DNA of 64,000 bases from Cyanophora paradoxa (Eukaryota > Glaucocystophyceae > Cyanophorales > Cyanophoraceae), in the NCBI GenBank assembly GCA_004431415.1, contig QPMI01000235.1, positions 1-64,000 of the forward strand. The letters run 5' to 3'. Shown here piece after piece: positions 1-12,301 of the stretch. The notes under the pieces were generated by a model that was not told the origin of the DNA, ran no database searches, and worked only from the letters and a program-made list of their open reading frames with translations. A program made the position numbers and the translations under genes. Every line of letters begins with the position of its first letter. Within the stretch, counting starts at the first letter, position 1.

Positions 1-2735
1 TGTACGATGGGAGCGCCGGGGGCCGCGCCCCAGGAGCGCGCCCCCCGCCCGCGCTGACGCCGCTCCGCCCGCTGCAGGCCGCTGGCGACGAGAGCGAGCG
101 GCGGGCGGCGACTCGGCAGCTTCGACGGCCTCTCGCGTGGTGCGTCGGGGCCCGGGGATCGCTGAGCAGGGCCGGTGAGGGCGGGAGCCGCGTGCCTCTC
201 GTTGTACGATGGGAGCGCCGGGGGCCGCGCCCCAGGAGCGCCCTCGCCGCCCCCGCTGACGCCGCTCCGCCCGCTGCAGGCCGCTGGCGACGAGAGCGAG
301 CGGCGGGCGGCGACTCGGCAGCTTCGGTGGCCTCTCGCGTGGTGCGTCGGGGCCCGGGGATCGCGGAGCGGAGCCGGTGGGGGCGGGGGCCGCGCGCCTC
401 TCGTTGTACGATGGGAGCGCCGGGAGCCGCGCCCTAGGAGCGCGCCCCCCGCCCCCGCTGACGCCGCTCTGCCCGCTGCAGGCCGCTGGCGACGAGAGCG
501 AGCGGCGGGCGGCAACTCGGCAGCTTCGGCGGCCTCTCGCGTGGTGCGTCGGGGCCCGGCGATCGCGGAGTGGGGCCGGTAGGGGCGGGGGCCGCGCGCC
601 TCTCGTTGTACGATGGGAGCGCCGGGGGCCGCGCCCCAGGAGCGCCCTCGCCGCCCCCGCTGACGCCGCTCCGCCCGCTGCAGGCCGCTGGCGACGAGAG
701 CGAGCGGCGGGCGGCAACTCGGCAGCTTCGGTGGCCTCTCGCGTGGTGCGTCGGGGCCCGGGGATCGCGGAGCGGGGCCGGTGGGGGCGGGGGCCGCGCG
801 CCTCTCGTTGTACGATGGGAGCGCCGGGGCCGCGCCCCAGGAGCGCCCTCGCGCCCCCGCTGACGCCGCTCCGCCCGCTGCAGGCCGCTGGCGACACGAG
901 CGAGCGGCGGGCGGCGACTCAGCAGCTTCGGCGGCCTCTCGCGTGGTGCGTCGGGGCCCGGGATCGCGGAGCGGAGCCGGTGGGGGCGGGGGCCGCGCGC
1001 CTCTCGTTGTACGATGGAGCGCCGGGGGCCGCGCCCCAGGAGCGCCCTCGCCGCCCCGCTGACGCCGCTCCGCCCGCTGCAGGCCGCTGGCGACGAGAGC
1101 AGCGGCGGGCGGCGACTCGGCAGCTTCGGTGGCCTCTCGCGTGGTGCGTCGGGGCCCGGGGATCGCGGAGCGGAGCCGGTGGGGGCGGGGGCCGCGCGCC
1201 TCACGTTGTACGATGGGAGCGCCGGGGGCCGCGCCCCAGGAGCGCCCTCGCCGCCCGCGCTGACGCCGCTCCGCCCGCTGCAGGCCGCTGGCGACGAGAG
1301 CGAGCGGCGGGCGGCGACTCGGCAGCTTCGGCGGCCTCTCGCGTGGTGCGTCGGGGTCCGGGGATCGCGGAGCGGGGCCGGTTGGGGCGGGAGCCGCGCG
1401 CCTCTCGTTGTACGATGGGAGCGCCGGGGGCCGCGCCCTAGGAGCGCGCCCCCCGCCCCCGCTGACGCCGCTCTGCCCGCTGCAGGCCGCTGGCGACGAG
1501 AGCGAGCGGCGGGCGGCAACTCGGCAGCTTCGGCGGCCTCTCGCGTGGTGCGTCGGGGCCCGGGGATCGCGGAGTGGGGCCGGTGGGGGCGGGGCCGCGC
1601 GCCTCTCGTTGTACGATGGGAGCGCCGGGGCCGCGCCCCAGGAGCGCCCTCGCCGCCCCGCTGACGCCGCTCCGCCCGCTGCAGGCCGCTGGCGACGAGA
1701 GCGAGCGGCGGGCGGCAACTCGGCAGCTTCGGTGGCCTCTCGCGTGGTGCGTCGGGGCCCGGGGATCGCGGAGCGGGCCGGTGGGGGCGGGGCCGCGCGC
1801 CTCTCGTTGTACGATGGGAGCGCCGGGGCCGCGCCCCAGGAGCGCCCTCGCCGCCCCCGCTGACGCCGCTCCGCCCGCTGCAGGCCGCTGGCGACACGAG
1901 CGAGCGGCGGGCGGCGACTCAGCAGCTTCGGCGGCCTCTCGCGTGGTGCGTCGGGGCCCGGGGATCGCGGAGCGGAGCCGGTGGGGGCGGGGGCCGCGCG
2001 CCTCTCGTTGTACGATGGGAGCGCCGGGGCCGCGCCCCAGGAGCGCCCTCGCCGCCCCCGCTGACGCCGCTCCGCCCGCTGCAGGCCGCTGGCGACGAGA
2101 GCGAGCGGCGGGCGGCGACTCGGCAGCTTCGGTGGCCTCTCGCGTGGTGCGTCGGGGCCCGGGGATCGCGGAGCGGAGCCGGTGGGGGCGGGGGCCGCGC
2201 GCCTCACGTTGTACGATGGGAGCGCCGGGGGCCGCGCCCCAGGAGCGCCCCGCCGCCCGCGCTGACGCCGCTCCGCCCGCTGCAGGCCGCTGGCGACGAG
2301 AGCGAGCGGCGGGCGGCGACTCGGCAGCTTCGGCGGCCTCTCGCGTGGTGCGTCGGGGTCCGGGATCGCGGAGCGGGGCCGGTGGGGCGGGGGCCGCGCG
2401 CCTCTCGTTGTACGATGGGAGCGCCGGGGGCCGCGCCCCAGGAGCACGCCCCCGCCCGCGCTGACGCCGCTCCGCCCGCTGCAGGCCGCTGGCGACGAGA
2501 GCGAGCGGCGGGCGGCGACTCGGCAGCTTCGGCGGCCCTCTCGCGTGGTGCGTCGGGGCCCGGGGATCGCGGAGCAGCGTCGGTGGGGGCGGGAGCCGCG
2601 CGCCTCTCGTTGTACGATGGGAGCGCCGGGGGCCGCGCCCCAGGAGCGCGCCCCCCGCCCGCGCTGACGCCGCTCCGCCCGCTGCAGGCCGCTGGCGACG
2701 AGAGCGAGCGGCGGGCGGCGACTCGGCAGCTTCGA
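1..2735 (+). repeat. ~200-bp GC-rich satellite array, plus orientation
   Basis: About 13-14 head-to-tail copies of a unit of about 200 bp, recognised by the recurring anchor TTGTACGATGGGAGCGCC at roughly 200, 402, 605, 1206, 1406 and so on to 2609. Copies differ by single-base changes and 1-2 bp indels in G or C runs. The array is cut by the left window edge and stops at about 2735. Long open frames run through it on both strands only because the unit is stop-poor. The frame changes from copy to copy with the indels, so I regard it as non-coding. Confidence 0.93.
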
Positions 2736-2873
2736 CGCCTTGCTGCTCCGCACCACCTCACCAACCAACACACCTTGCGCGACTGATCATGAAGGCTTGC
2801 GATTCGAAAGCTTGCACGACATAATAAAATGGGCTTGCGATTCGAAGGCTTGCGATTCGAAGGCTTGCGATTC

Positions 2874-2911
<38 letters not shown>

Positions 2912-3120
2912 CGGCGGGGCGGCGCGAGCGGCCGGGCGCATCAGCGTCGCGTCACGTGCCCGCCACGTGCGGCGGCGGCCCGCCCTCGTCGCCTTCATTG
3001 CCGGTGGACGCTCGAGGCTGCAGGGAGGGCGCAGTTGGCGAGCGGGAGGCGTCGGCAAGGGCGGGGTGGGAGTGCGAAGCCGCGGGCAAAGCCGCCGGGC
3101 GAAGCGCGGAAGGGCCGCCC
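2736..3120. repeat. spacer with 15-bp repeats and a 34-G run
   Basis: Four near-identical 15-mers of the form GGCTTGCGATTCGAA lie at about 2790-2875, directly followed by an uninterrupted run of about 34 G (2876-2909). The rest is GC-rich with no convincing gene. Confidence 0.7.
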
Positions 3121-4600
3121 AAGGCTCATTCATGATTAGCATTCAATAACATGAACAATAATGGGATATGATGCCCACAGCGGCCCGCGGGCTCCCTGGA
3201 AAACGTGGCAGACAACTGTGCGCTCATGAGGTGGTGAGAATGCTAGACTCTACCACACACATTCCTTAGTCATTCTGGGCTGGCGAGAGAGCTCTTGTCT
3301 GCCACTTTATTCCAGCGCTTGAGCATCATCATATATGACAATCAATCGTTATTTAGACTCACATATAGCCTCTCTGGGGCTCAGGCCCGTCGCTGGTGCC
3401 CATGGCGCAGGGGTGGGGCTGCAGGGGCTCAGTGGAGTCACTGCCTCAGGAAGGCTGGCTCCCGCGGAAGGGCCGCCCCAGGCTAATAAGCATTCAATAA
3501 CATGAACAATAATGGGATATGATGCCCACAGCGGCCCGCGGGCTCCCTGGAAAACGTGGCAGACAACTGTGCGCTCATGAGGCGGTCAGAATGCTAGACT
3601 CTACCACACACATTCCTTAGTCATTCTGGGCTGGCGAGAGAGCTCTTGTCTGCCACTTTATTCCAGCGCTTGAGCATCATCATATATGACAATCAATCGT
3701 TATTTAGACTCACATATAGCCTCTCTGGGGCTCAGGCCCGTCGCTGGTGCCCAAGGCGCAGGGGTGGGGCTGCAGGGGCTCAGTGGAGTCACTGCCTCAG
3801 GAAGGCTGGCTCCCGCGGAAGGGCCGCCCCAGGCTAATAAGCATTCAATAACATGAACAATAATGGGATATGATGCCCACAGCGGCCCGCGGGCTCCCTG
3901 GAAAACGTGGCAGACAACTGTGCGCTCATGAGGTGGTCAGAATGCTAGACTCTACCACACACATTCCTTAGTCATTCTGGGCTGGCGAGAGAGCTCTTGT
4001 CTGCCACTTTATTCCAGCGCTTGAGCATCATCATATATGACAATCAATCGTTATTTAGACTCACATATAGCCTCTCTGGGGCTCAGACCCGTCGCTGGTG
4101 CCCAAGGCGCAGGGGTGGGGCTGCAAGGGCTCAGTGGCATGGAGTCACTGCCTCAGGAAGGCTGGCTCCCGCGGAAGGGCCGCCCCAGGCTAATAAGCAT
4201 TCAATAACATGAAAAATAATGGGATATGATGCCCACAGCGGCCCGCGGGCTCCCTGGAAAACGTGGCAGACAACTGTGCGCTCATGAGGTGGTCAGAATG
4301 CTAGACTCTACCACACACATTCCTTAGTCATTCTGGGCTGGCGAGAGAGCTCTTGTCTGCCACTTTATTCCAGCGCTTGAGCATCATCATATATGACAAT
4401 CAATCGTTATTTAGACTCACATATAGCCTCTCTGGGGCTCAGGCCCGTCGCTGGTGCCCATGGCGCAGGGGTGGGGCTGCAGGGGCTCAGTGGAGTCACT
4501 GCCTCAGGAAGGCTGGCTCCCGCGGAAGGGCCGCCCCAGGCTAATAAGCATTCAATAACATGAACAATAATGGGATATGATGCCCACAGCGGCCCGCGGG
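3121..4600. repeat. 351-bp tandem repeat, four copies plus a partial fifth
   Basis: Near-perfect direct repeats with a period of 351 bp; the third copy is 5 bp longer because of a CATGG insertion near 4137. Each copy carries the block AATAATGGGATATGATGCCC and a later block containing ATATATGACAATCAATCG. The array lies in the centre of the inverted satellite arrays. Each copy contains the same 63-codon open frame but with no ATG start, so I do not call a gene. Confidence 0.92.
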
Positions 4601-4822
4601 CCGGAGGACTGGCCGGGACAGGGTGGGGAGGGAGGGCGAAGCCTCAAAGAGCTGGAGAAAGCTTCGTGTAATTGAACATAATTGAACAATGTTTCTGCCG
4701 ATGCTATGAACGCGGGCTCGCACCGGGGCCGGAAAGCGGGGGGAGGGATGGGGGAATAGGGCGCGGCGACAACGAGGGGGTATACGACGAATGGAAGAGG
4801 CCGCGAGAGGGCCCGCGAGAGG
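4601..4822. other. unique linker between repeat families
   Basis: About 220 bp of unique sequence joins the 351-bp repeats to the minus-orientation satellite. I see no gene in it. Confidence 0.6.
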
Positions 4823-7800
4823 GCCGGCCGCCGAAGCTGCCGAGTCGCCGCCCGCCGCTCGCTCTCGTCGCCAGCGGCCTGCAGCGGGCGGAGCGGCGTC
4901 AGCGGGGGCGGCGAGGGCGCTCCTGGGGCGCGGCCGCCGGCGCTCTCATCGTACAACGAGAGGCGCGCGGCCCCCGCCCCCACCGGCCCCGCTCCGCGAT
5001 CCTCGGGCCCCGACGCACCACGCGAGAGGGCCGCCGAAGCTGCCGAGTCGCCGCCCGCCGCTCGCTCTCGTCGCCAGCGGCCTGCAGCGGGCGGAGCGGC
5101 GTCAGAGGGGGCGGGGGGCGCGCTCCTGGGGCGCGGCCCCCGGCGCTCCCATCGTACAACGAGAGGCGCGCGGCCCCCGCCCCAACCGGCCCCGCTCCGC
5201 GATCCCCGGGCCCCGACGCACCACGCAAGAGGCCGCCGAAGCTGCCGAGTCACCGCCTGCCGCTCGCCTTCGTCGCCAGCGGCCTGCAGCGGGCGGAGCG
5301 GCCTCAGCGGGGGCGGCGAGGGCGATCCTGGGGCGCGGCCCCCGGCGCTCCCATCGTACAACGAGAGGCGCGCGGCTCCCGCCCCCACCGGCCCCGCTCC
5401 GCGATCCCCGAGCCCCGACGCACCACGCGAGAGGGCCGCCGAAGCTGCCGAGTCGCCGCCCGCCGCTCGCCTTCGTCGCCAGCGGCCTGCAGCGGGCGGA
5501 GCGGCGTCAGAGGGGGCGGGGGGCGCGCTCCTGGGCGCGGCCCCCGGCGCTCCCATCGTACAACGAGAGGCGCGCGGCCCCCGCCCCAACCGGCCCCGCT
5601 CCGCGATCCCCGGGCCCCGACGCACCACGCAAGAGGCCGCCGAAGCTGCCGAGTCACCGCCTGCCGCTCGCCTTCGTCGCCAGCGGCCTGCAGCGGGCGG
5701 AGCGGCCTCAGCGGGGGCGGCGAGGGCGATCCTGGGGCGCGGCCCCCGGCGCTCCCATCGTACAACGAGAGGCGCGCGGCTCCCGCCCCCACCGGCCCCG
5801 CTCCGCGATCCCCGAGCCCCGACGCACCACGCGAGAGGGCCGCCGAAGCTGCCGAGTCGCCGCCTGCCGCTCGCCTTCGTCGCCAGCGGCCTGCAGCGGG
5901 CGGAGCGGCGTCAGCGGGGGCGGCGAGGGCGCTCCTGGGGCGCGGCCCCCGGCGCTCCCATCGTACAACGAGAGGCGCGCGGCTCCCGCCCCCACCGGCC
6001 CCGCTCCGCGATCCCCGGGCCCCGACGCACCACGCGAGAGGGCCGCCGAAGCTGCCGAGTCGCCGCCTGCCGCTCGCCTTTGTCGCCAGCGGCCTGCAGC
6101 GGGCGGAGCGGCCTCAGCGGGGCGGCGAGGGCGATCCTGGGGCGCGGCCCCCGGCGCTCCCATCGTACAACGAGAGGCGCGCGGCTCCCGCCCCCACCGG
6201 CCCCGCTCCGCGATCCCCGGGCCCCGACGCACCACGCGAGAGGGCCGCCGAAGCTGCCGAGTCGCCGCCTGCCGCTCGCCTTCGTCGCCAGCGGCCTGCA
6301 GCGGGCGGAGCGGCCTCAGCGGGGGCGGCGAGGGCGATCCTGGGGCGCGGCCCCCGGCGCTCCCATCGTACAACGAGAGGCGCGCGGCCCCCGCCCCCAC
6401 CGGCCCCGCTCCGCGATCCCCGGGCCCCGACGCACCACGCGAGAGGCCACCGAAGCTGCCGAGTTGCCGCCCGCCGCTCGCTCTCGTCGCCAGCGGCCTG
6501 CAGCGGGCGGAGCGGCGTCAGCGGGGGCGGCGAGGGCGCTCCTGGGGCGCGGCTCCCGGCGCTCCCATCGTACAACGTGACGTGCGCGGCCCCCGCCCCC
6601 ACCGACCCCGCTCCGCGATCCCCGGGCCCCGACGCACCACGCAAGAGGGCCGCCGAAGCTGCCGAGTCGCCGCCTGCCGCTCGCTCTCGTCGCCAGCGGC
6701 CTGCAGCGGGCGGAGCGGCGTCAGCACGGGCGGCGAGGGCGCTCCTGGGGCGCGGCCCCCGGCGCTCCCATCGTACAACGAGAGGCGCGCGGCTCCCGCC
6801 CCCACCAGACCCGCTCCGCGATCCCCGGGCCCCGACGCACCACGCAAGAGGGCCGCCGAAGCTGCCGAGTCGCCGCCCGCCGCTCGCTCTCGTCGCCAGC
6901 GGCCTGCAGCGGGCGGAGCGGCGTCAGCGGGGGCGGCGAGGGCGCTCCTGGGGCGCGGCCCCCGGCGCTCCCATCGTACAACGAGAGGCGCGCGGCTCCC
7001 GCCCCCACCAGACCCGCTCCGCGATCCCCGGGCCCCGACGCACCACGCAAGAGGGCCGCCGAAGCTGCCGAGTCGCCGCCCGCCACTTGCTCTCGTTGCC
7101 AGCGGTCTGCAGCGGGCGGAGCGGCCTCAGCGGGGGCGGCAAGGGCGCTCCTGGGGCGCGGCCCCCGGCGCTCCCATCGTACAACGAGAGGCGCGCGGCT
7201 CCCGCCCCCACCGGCCCCGCTCCGCGATCCCCGGGCCCCGACGCACCACGCGAGAGGCCGCCGAAGCTGCCGAGTCGCCGCCCGCCGCTCGCTCTCGTCG
7301 CCAGCGGCCTGCAGCGGGCGGAGCGGCGTCAGCGGGGGCGGCGAGGGCGCTCCTGGGGCGCGGCCCCCGGCGCTCCCATCGTACAACGAGAGGCGCGCGG
7401 CTCCCGCCCCCACCGGCCCCGCTCCGCGATCCCCGGGCCCCGACGCACCACGCAAGAGGGCCGCCGAAGCTGCCGAGTCGCCGCCCGCCGCTCGCCTTTG
7501 TCGCCAGCGGCCTGCAGCGGGCGGAGCGGCGTCAGCGCGGGCGGCGAGGGCGCTCCTGGGGCGCGGCTCCCGGCGCTCCCATCGTACAACGAGAGGCGCG
7601 CGGCCCCCGCCCCCACCGACCCCGCTCCGCGATCCCCGGGCCCCGACGCACCACGCAAGAGGGCCGCCGAAGCTGCCGAGTCGCCGCCTGCCGCTCGCCT
7701 TCGTCGCCAGCGGCCTGCAGCGGGCGGAGTGGCGTCAGCGGGGGCGGCGAGGGCGCTCCTGGGGCGCGGCCCCCGGCGCTCCCATCGTACAACGAGAGGC

Positions 7801-8605
7801 GCGCGGCTCCCGCCCCCACCGGCCCCGCTCCGCGATCCCCGGGCCCCGACGCACCACGCGAGAGGGCCGCCGAAGCTGCCGAGTCGCCGCCCGCCGCTCG
7901 CTCTCGTCGCCAGCGGCCTGCAGCAGGCGGAGCGGCGTCAGCACGGGCGGCAGGCGTGCTCCTGGGGCGCGGCCCCCGGCGCTCCCATCGTACAACGAGA
8001 GGCGCGCGGCTCCCGCCCCAACCGGCCCCGCTCCGCGATCCCGGCCCCGACGCACCACGCGAGAGGGCCGCCGAAGCTGCCGAGTCGCCGCCCGCCGCTC
8101 GCTCTCGTCGCCAGCGGCCTGCAGCGGGCGGAGCGGCGTCAGCGTGGGCGGGGGCGCGCTCCTGGGGCGCGGCCCCCGGCGCTCCCATCGTACAACGAGA
8201 GGCGCGCGGCCCCGCCCCCACCGGCCCCGCTCCGCGATCCCCGGGCCCGACGCACCACGCGAGAGGCCACCGAAGCTGCCGAGTTGCCGCCCGCCGCTCG
8301 CTCTCGTCGCCAGCGGCCTGCAGCGGGCGGAGCGGCGTCAGCGGGGGCGGCGAGGGCGCTCCTGGGGCGCGGCCCCGGCGCTCCCATCGTACAACGAGAG
8401 GCGCGCGGCCCCGCCCCCACCGGCTCCGCTCCGCGATCCCCGGGCCCCGACGCACCACGCGAGAGGCCGCCGAAGCTGCCGAGTCGCCGCCCGCCGCTCG
8501 CTCTCGTCGCCAGCGGCCTGCAGCGGGCGGAGCGGCGTCAGCGCGGGCGGGGGGCGCGCTCCTGGGGCGCGGCCCCCGGCGCTCCCATCGTACAACGAGA
8601 GGCGG
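4823..8605 (-). repeat. ~200-bp satellite array, minus orientation
   Basis: About 19 copies of the same unit as 1-2735 but reverse-complemented: the anchor now reads CCATCGTACAACGAGAGGCG, from about 4947 to 8587 with a mean spacing near 202 bp. With the first array it forms a giant inverted repeat around a ~2 kb centre. Very long open frames here (over 1300 codons) are overlapping artefacts of a stop-poor repeat. Confidence 0.93.
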
Positions 8606-9262
8606 AGCGGGGCGGCGGACCCCGCGGAGGCTAGATGGGACCAAGCCGCGCGCGGCGCGGGGCGCGGGTGGCCGGAGCGGCACCTGCGGCCGGGCAGGGG
8701 CGGGATCAAATCGGGGGGTCGCCGGGGCGGCGGCGCAGGATCGAGGCGGAGCGGGGCGGCGGACCCCGCGGAGGCTAGATGGGACCAAGCCGCGCGCGGC
8801 GCGGGGCGCGGGTGGCCGGAGCGGCACCTGCGGCCGGGCAGGGGCGGGATCAAATCGGGGGGTCGCCGGGGCGGCGGCGCAGGATCGAGGCGGAGCGGGG
8901 CGGCGGACCCAGCGGCGGCTAGATGGGACCAGGCCGCGAGCGGCGCGGGGCGCGGGCGGCCGGAGCGGCACCTGCGGCCGGGCAGGGGGCGATCAAATCG
9001 GGGGGTCGCCGGGGCGGCGGCGCAGGATCGAGGCGGAGCGGGGCGGCGGACCCGGCGGTGGTTAGCTGTGAGCAATCCCCGCGCGGCGCGGGGCGCGGGC
9101 GGCCGGAGCGGCACCTGCGGCGGGGCAGGGGGCGATCAAATCGGGGGTCGCCGGGCGGCGGCGCAGGATCGAGGCGGAGCGGGGCGGCGGACCCAGCGGC
9201 GGCTAGATGGGACCAGGCCGCGCGCGGCGCGGGGGCGCGGGCGGCCGGAGCGGCACCGGCGG
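8606..9262 (+). repeat. ~145-bp GC-rich tandem repeat, about five copies
   Basis: Direct repeats marked by GGCTAGATGGGACCA at about 8628, 8773, 8918 and 9202. A diverged copy near 9058 carries GGTTAGCTGTGAGC instead. The array abuts the minus satellite without a spacer. Confidence 0.88.
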
Positions 9263-10130
9263 CGAGCGCTGTACAGCTGGCGCGGGGCGGCGGCCGGGCG
9301 CGCGCGGCCAGCGGCCGGCGAACCCTGACGAGACGCGGCACATCGAAGAGAAATGCCCATGCGGTCGCGTTTCTCGTGCATGGAAGAGACGGGCTGCGGG
9401 CAGGAGCTGAGGAGGCGACCTGCAGATTGGAGCCGGCCGGCGAGCGGGGCGCTCGCGACCGTCGGGGACGGCCCATAGGCCTTCCAGCAGCACGATGCGC
9501 ACCCGTGGGCGCGTTGGCGGTGCGCGGAGGTCGCGGGATGCGGCGCAACGCCAAGGGCACGATCGCTGCCGCGCGTCGGCGTTGGCGGGAACGGCGGGGA
9601 GCCGGCGGAGCCGGCTTTTACGCACGACGATCGCTCGGGATGGCGGCTGGCATGCCGAGAACAGGCTGGTCGCACGGTTCGTGGCTCGCGCGGCGCGCAC
9701 GCGGGATCTGGACTTCGACGAATCTAGGCGCCACTTTGCGGATACGCCGTTTCTCGGCCCGCGATCGGGGATACAGCCCTTTGGGCGCTTCGAAGCCACG
9801 ATTTCGTGCCGTCTGAGCCGCTGCGGCTGCTAGCAGCGAACTCGAAGGTCCGCGTAAACCGCGCGGCGCCGTACCCCAGCGCAGGCAGACCGGCGGGTGT
9901 CGGCCGCTCTATATATGGTGACCGGGTTACCCGGCCGTACCGCCTATATGTGAGCTATATATCGAAATACATTTTCTCCTTGCAACCTGAAATTTTGTAT
10001 AAGAACCTGGAATTTGTAATTAAAGGTCCGAGAGCTACCGACGCGTGACCGCATTAGAAAAAACCTTTGACGTCAACTGCAAGCTGTTTCGCTTTTCCTT
10101 ATCTTCCGTCACGTCCCGTATCTCCAAAGG
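9263..10130. other. no recognisable gene
   Basis: GC-rich to 9850, then AT-richer. Open frames on both strands show no domain I recognise and no intron-like punctuation. Confidence 0.5.
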
Positions 10131-10139
10131 GCGCCGTTT

Positions 10140-10152
10140 CCCTATATAAAGT
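10140..10152 (+). promoter_or_regulatory. TATA-box-like element with no identified gene
   Basis: CCCTATATAAAGTCC is a textbook TATA context, followed by pyrimidine-rich sequence. No gene could be recognised downstream on the plus strand, so the call rests on the motif alone. Confidence 0.3.
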
Positions 10153-10235
10153 CCCTTACCCCCCTATTACGGGGTACATACCCCAACACAACCGGCGACA
10201 TGTACATGTGGCATCAATTATCCGGGCTTGTTGCC

Positions 10236-10382
10236 TCTAGCGATCGTAACTCTAGCGATCGTAACTCTAGCGATCGTAACTCTAGCGATATATCGATCGC
10301 AACTCTAGTGACTCTGGCGATCGTAACTCTGGCGATCGTACTACGGTAATTTTCCCGATTGTGACTCTGGCGATCGTAATTC
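10236..10382. repeat. 15-bp minisatellite (TCTAGCGATCGTAAC)
   Basis: Three perfect and several diverged tandem copies of TCTAGCGATCGTAAC, later drifting to TCTGGCGATCGTAAC. The core CGATCG is palindromic. It lies immediately 3' of the carboxypeptidase exon remnant, where an intron would be. Confidence 0.85.
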
Positions 10383-10415
10383 CGCCCAATTCGCTATCTA
10401 GCAGCGCGCGCGCGC

Positions 10416-10519
10416 CTCGTTCCACGAGTACGGGTTCCGAACGAGCGTCCCGTTGTGTTGCAGCGTGAAGGGGCCATTCTCCGTGAGCAGCGCCAGCTCC
10501 GACGAGCACCCCGGTCCGC
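10416..10519 (-). pseudogene. serine carboxypeptidase (peptidase S10) exon remnant
   Basis: The minus-strand translation contains [11 protein letters not shown], then ENGPF, then NPYSWN. These are diagnostic S10 serine carboxypeptidase blocks around the substrate-binding region, in the right order and spacing. The segment is bounded by an AG acceptor (ACAG at 10520-10523) and, at the other end, GAG followed by GCGCGC, matching the GC-type donors seen in other genes of this window. No neighbouring S10 exons were found: the catalytic GESYAG, Asp and His blocks are absent on both sides. It is therefore a lone exon, most likely a decayed fragment, or part of a gene whose other exons are too diverged for me to see. 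Confidence 0.72.
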
Positions 10520-12301
10520 CTGTGGCGGACCGACGCGCGCTCATCGATATCAGCGCGCTGGTCGGCCTGCAGCTACGCAGGCGTGGGTGCCTGTGAGCCA
10601 AAGGACGATGGGATCGCGGTGTTAATATTCCCTTGTGCATGTATATCGATATCTTGGATAAAATTGAGAAATATAAAGTTATATTTGCAAATAAAGTTAA
10701 AAATCCCGGCCCGTCGGCCGGCGCATGCTCAGACGTCTCTGACTGCGCTCACACGCACTGCGAGACTTAAAAGCTTATTATACTGATATTTATAATTAAT
10801 TCTAACGAGCTGCTAGACCGTCGACGTCGGACGTCGACTTGAAACCTAAACTAGAATTTCAGCCTGGCAGCTAAACATTACTAAGTTATAGCTATATATG
10901 AGTCTTCTAAAGAGCAGCTCGACAGAAACCTCCTATAGCTATATCATACTATAATCATAGTACAGCTAGCTGTAGGCTTACGTGATCATGATCATGAACT
11001 AGCTATAGATCTAAACTAAATAGCGTCTCCGTTGCCCTTGTCCATGGCCAACTCGTGGGAATCCAAATCGCTCCGAGGCTCGCGCGCCGTGGCGAATTCG
11101 AAGCTTTCATCGACAAGCTGAAACCCGCTGGAGGCTTTCGCCACGCGCCCCGCGCGCGCTCCTTCGTCTCTTTCTATCCTCCGAATGGCCAGGATATGCG
11201 GAAACCACGGAAAAAGTCAACCGTTGCAATCACGGCCTTCTCGTAGCCGGACAGACTCGCCTGGAAAGGGCGACGCCATCGAGATGCGCAGAGAAGCCTG
11301 ATTTAGTGGCGGGCGGGCGGGCCGCCGGGCGGGCTTCGCGAGTGCGCACCTCGAACTTCTCCTTGGCCTCCGCCAGGCCCTCCGCCCGGCCCTCCGCCCG
11401 GCCCTCCGCCCGGCCCTCCGCCCGGCCCTCCGCCCGGCCCCTCTCCCGCTCCGCAGCGAGCGAAACCTGAGCTGGCGCTTGAAGACGCACAGCAGCGGAT
11501 ATCGAGCGAAGCACAAGCGACTAACCTTCAACGGACTTTGCTCCTTTTGCTGCCGGTCGTGGGCGCGTCATACAGCTGCAGAGCTCGAGCGCACTACTAG
11601 AAATACTAAAGCTAGTCTAGGCCCTAGGCCTAGGTACCGGTACGCGGTGCACGCACTGGAACCTGGCCGGGGCCTCCGCGCCGTCGAGGTCGCTTGCGCA
11701 TACAGATAGAGCCAGTCTCTGTCCTCACTTCGCGCAAGCCGCCGCTGTTCGCGAATCAGAACGTTAACAGCCGCACGCGAAATGGGCCCGGGGCGCCGGC
11801 CCGGGTAAACAGCGCACCGGGAGAGAATGCGCAGCGTTGGCGCGCTGAAGATAAATGCAGTCTCCATAGTGTGCCGGCTGTAGCGGGAGTGCGGGGAGTG
11901 CGGGAGCGGCGGCGAGTGCCGGGCAGCACCAACCAACCAGTGTCAGGATGAAAGCCTGGCCTCGTGCCTTGGTTGAAAGTATTGTGAGATTGCACGCAAG
12001 TGCGCCGGGCTTGCAATTGAGCGTGCCCGGCGCCGGCGTGCCCCGCCGTGCCGATCGGAGGGGCCTGAGGTCGGGGAGGCTGTACCCCCCAGCAGGAGCT
12101 GTTTGGGGGGTCGACGTCGCCCGGGTTGCGGATCCGGACGTCGACGTCGACAATTGCAAAGGACCGAGGAGTACTAAATTAAACGCACTTGCGGAGAGCT
12201 TTAGAAAAGCAGTCGTCCGCTGTATACGTACATCGGAACATGTACATCGGAACATCGGGCTCTACACCCTCACCCTCGAGCTCCCCCGGAGCGCCCGCAC
12301 A
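10520..12301. other. sparse region, 12-bp repeats at 11375-11440
   Basis: No gene recognised. 10640-11040 is AT-rich. 11375-11440 holds 5-6 tandem copies of GGCCCTCCGCCC, which read as Gly-Arg-Ala-Glu repeats on the minus strand. 12105-12160 and 12235-12260 hold short palindrome-rich stretches (GACGTCGACGTCGAC, ACATGTACATCGG repeats). Confidence 0.5.

Noticed and set aside
434-1897. 487-codon minus-strand frame in the first satellite array
   Set aside because: The same repeat artefact.
3295-4544. 63-codon frame repeated in each 351-bp unit
   Set aside because: Starts with TTG rather than ATG and is conserved only because the DNA repeat is nearly identical.
4672-9065. Overlapping open frames of more than 1300 codons in the minus-orientation satellite
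   Set aside because: Two such frames overlap each other and others run antiparallel; the translations are low-complexity Ala/Arg/Pro that change frame with each 1-bp indel of the repeat. This is the result of stop-poor DNA, not coding.
11230-11514. Minus-strand frame with Glu-Gly-Arg-Ala repeats like those in bacterial Rpn/YhgA-type proteins
   Set aside because: It arises from a 12-bp microsatellite and the flanks show no nuclease motif.
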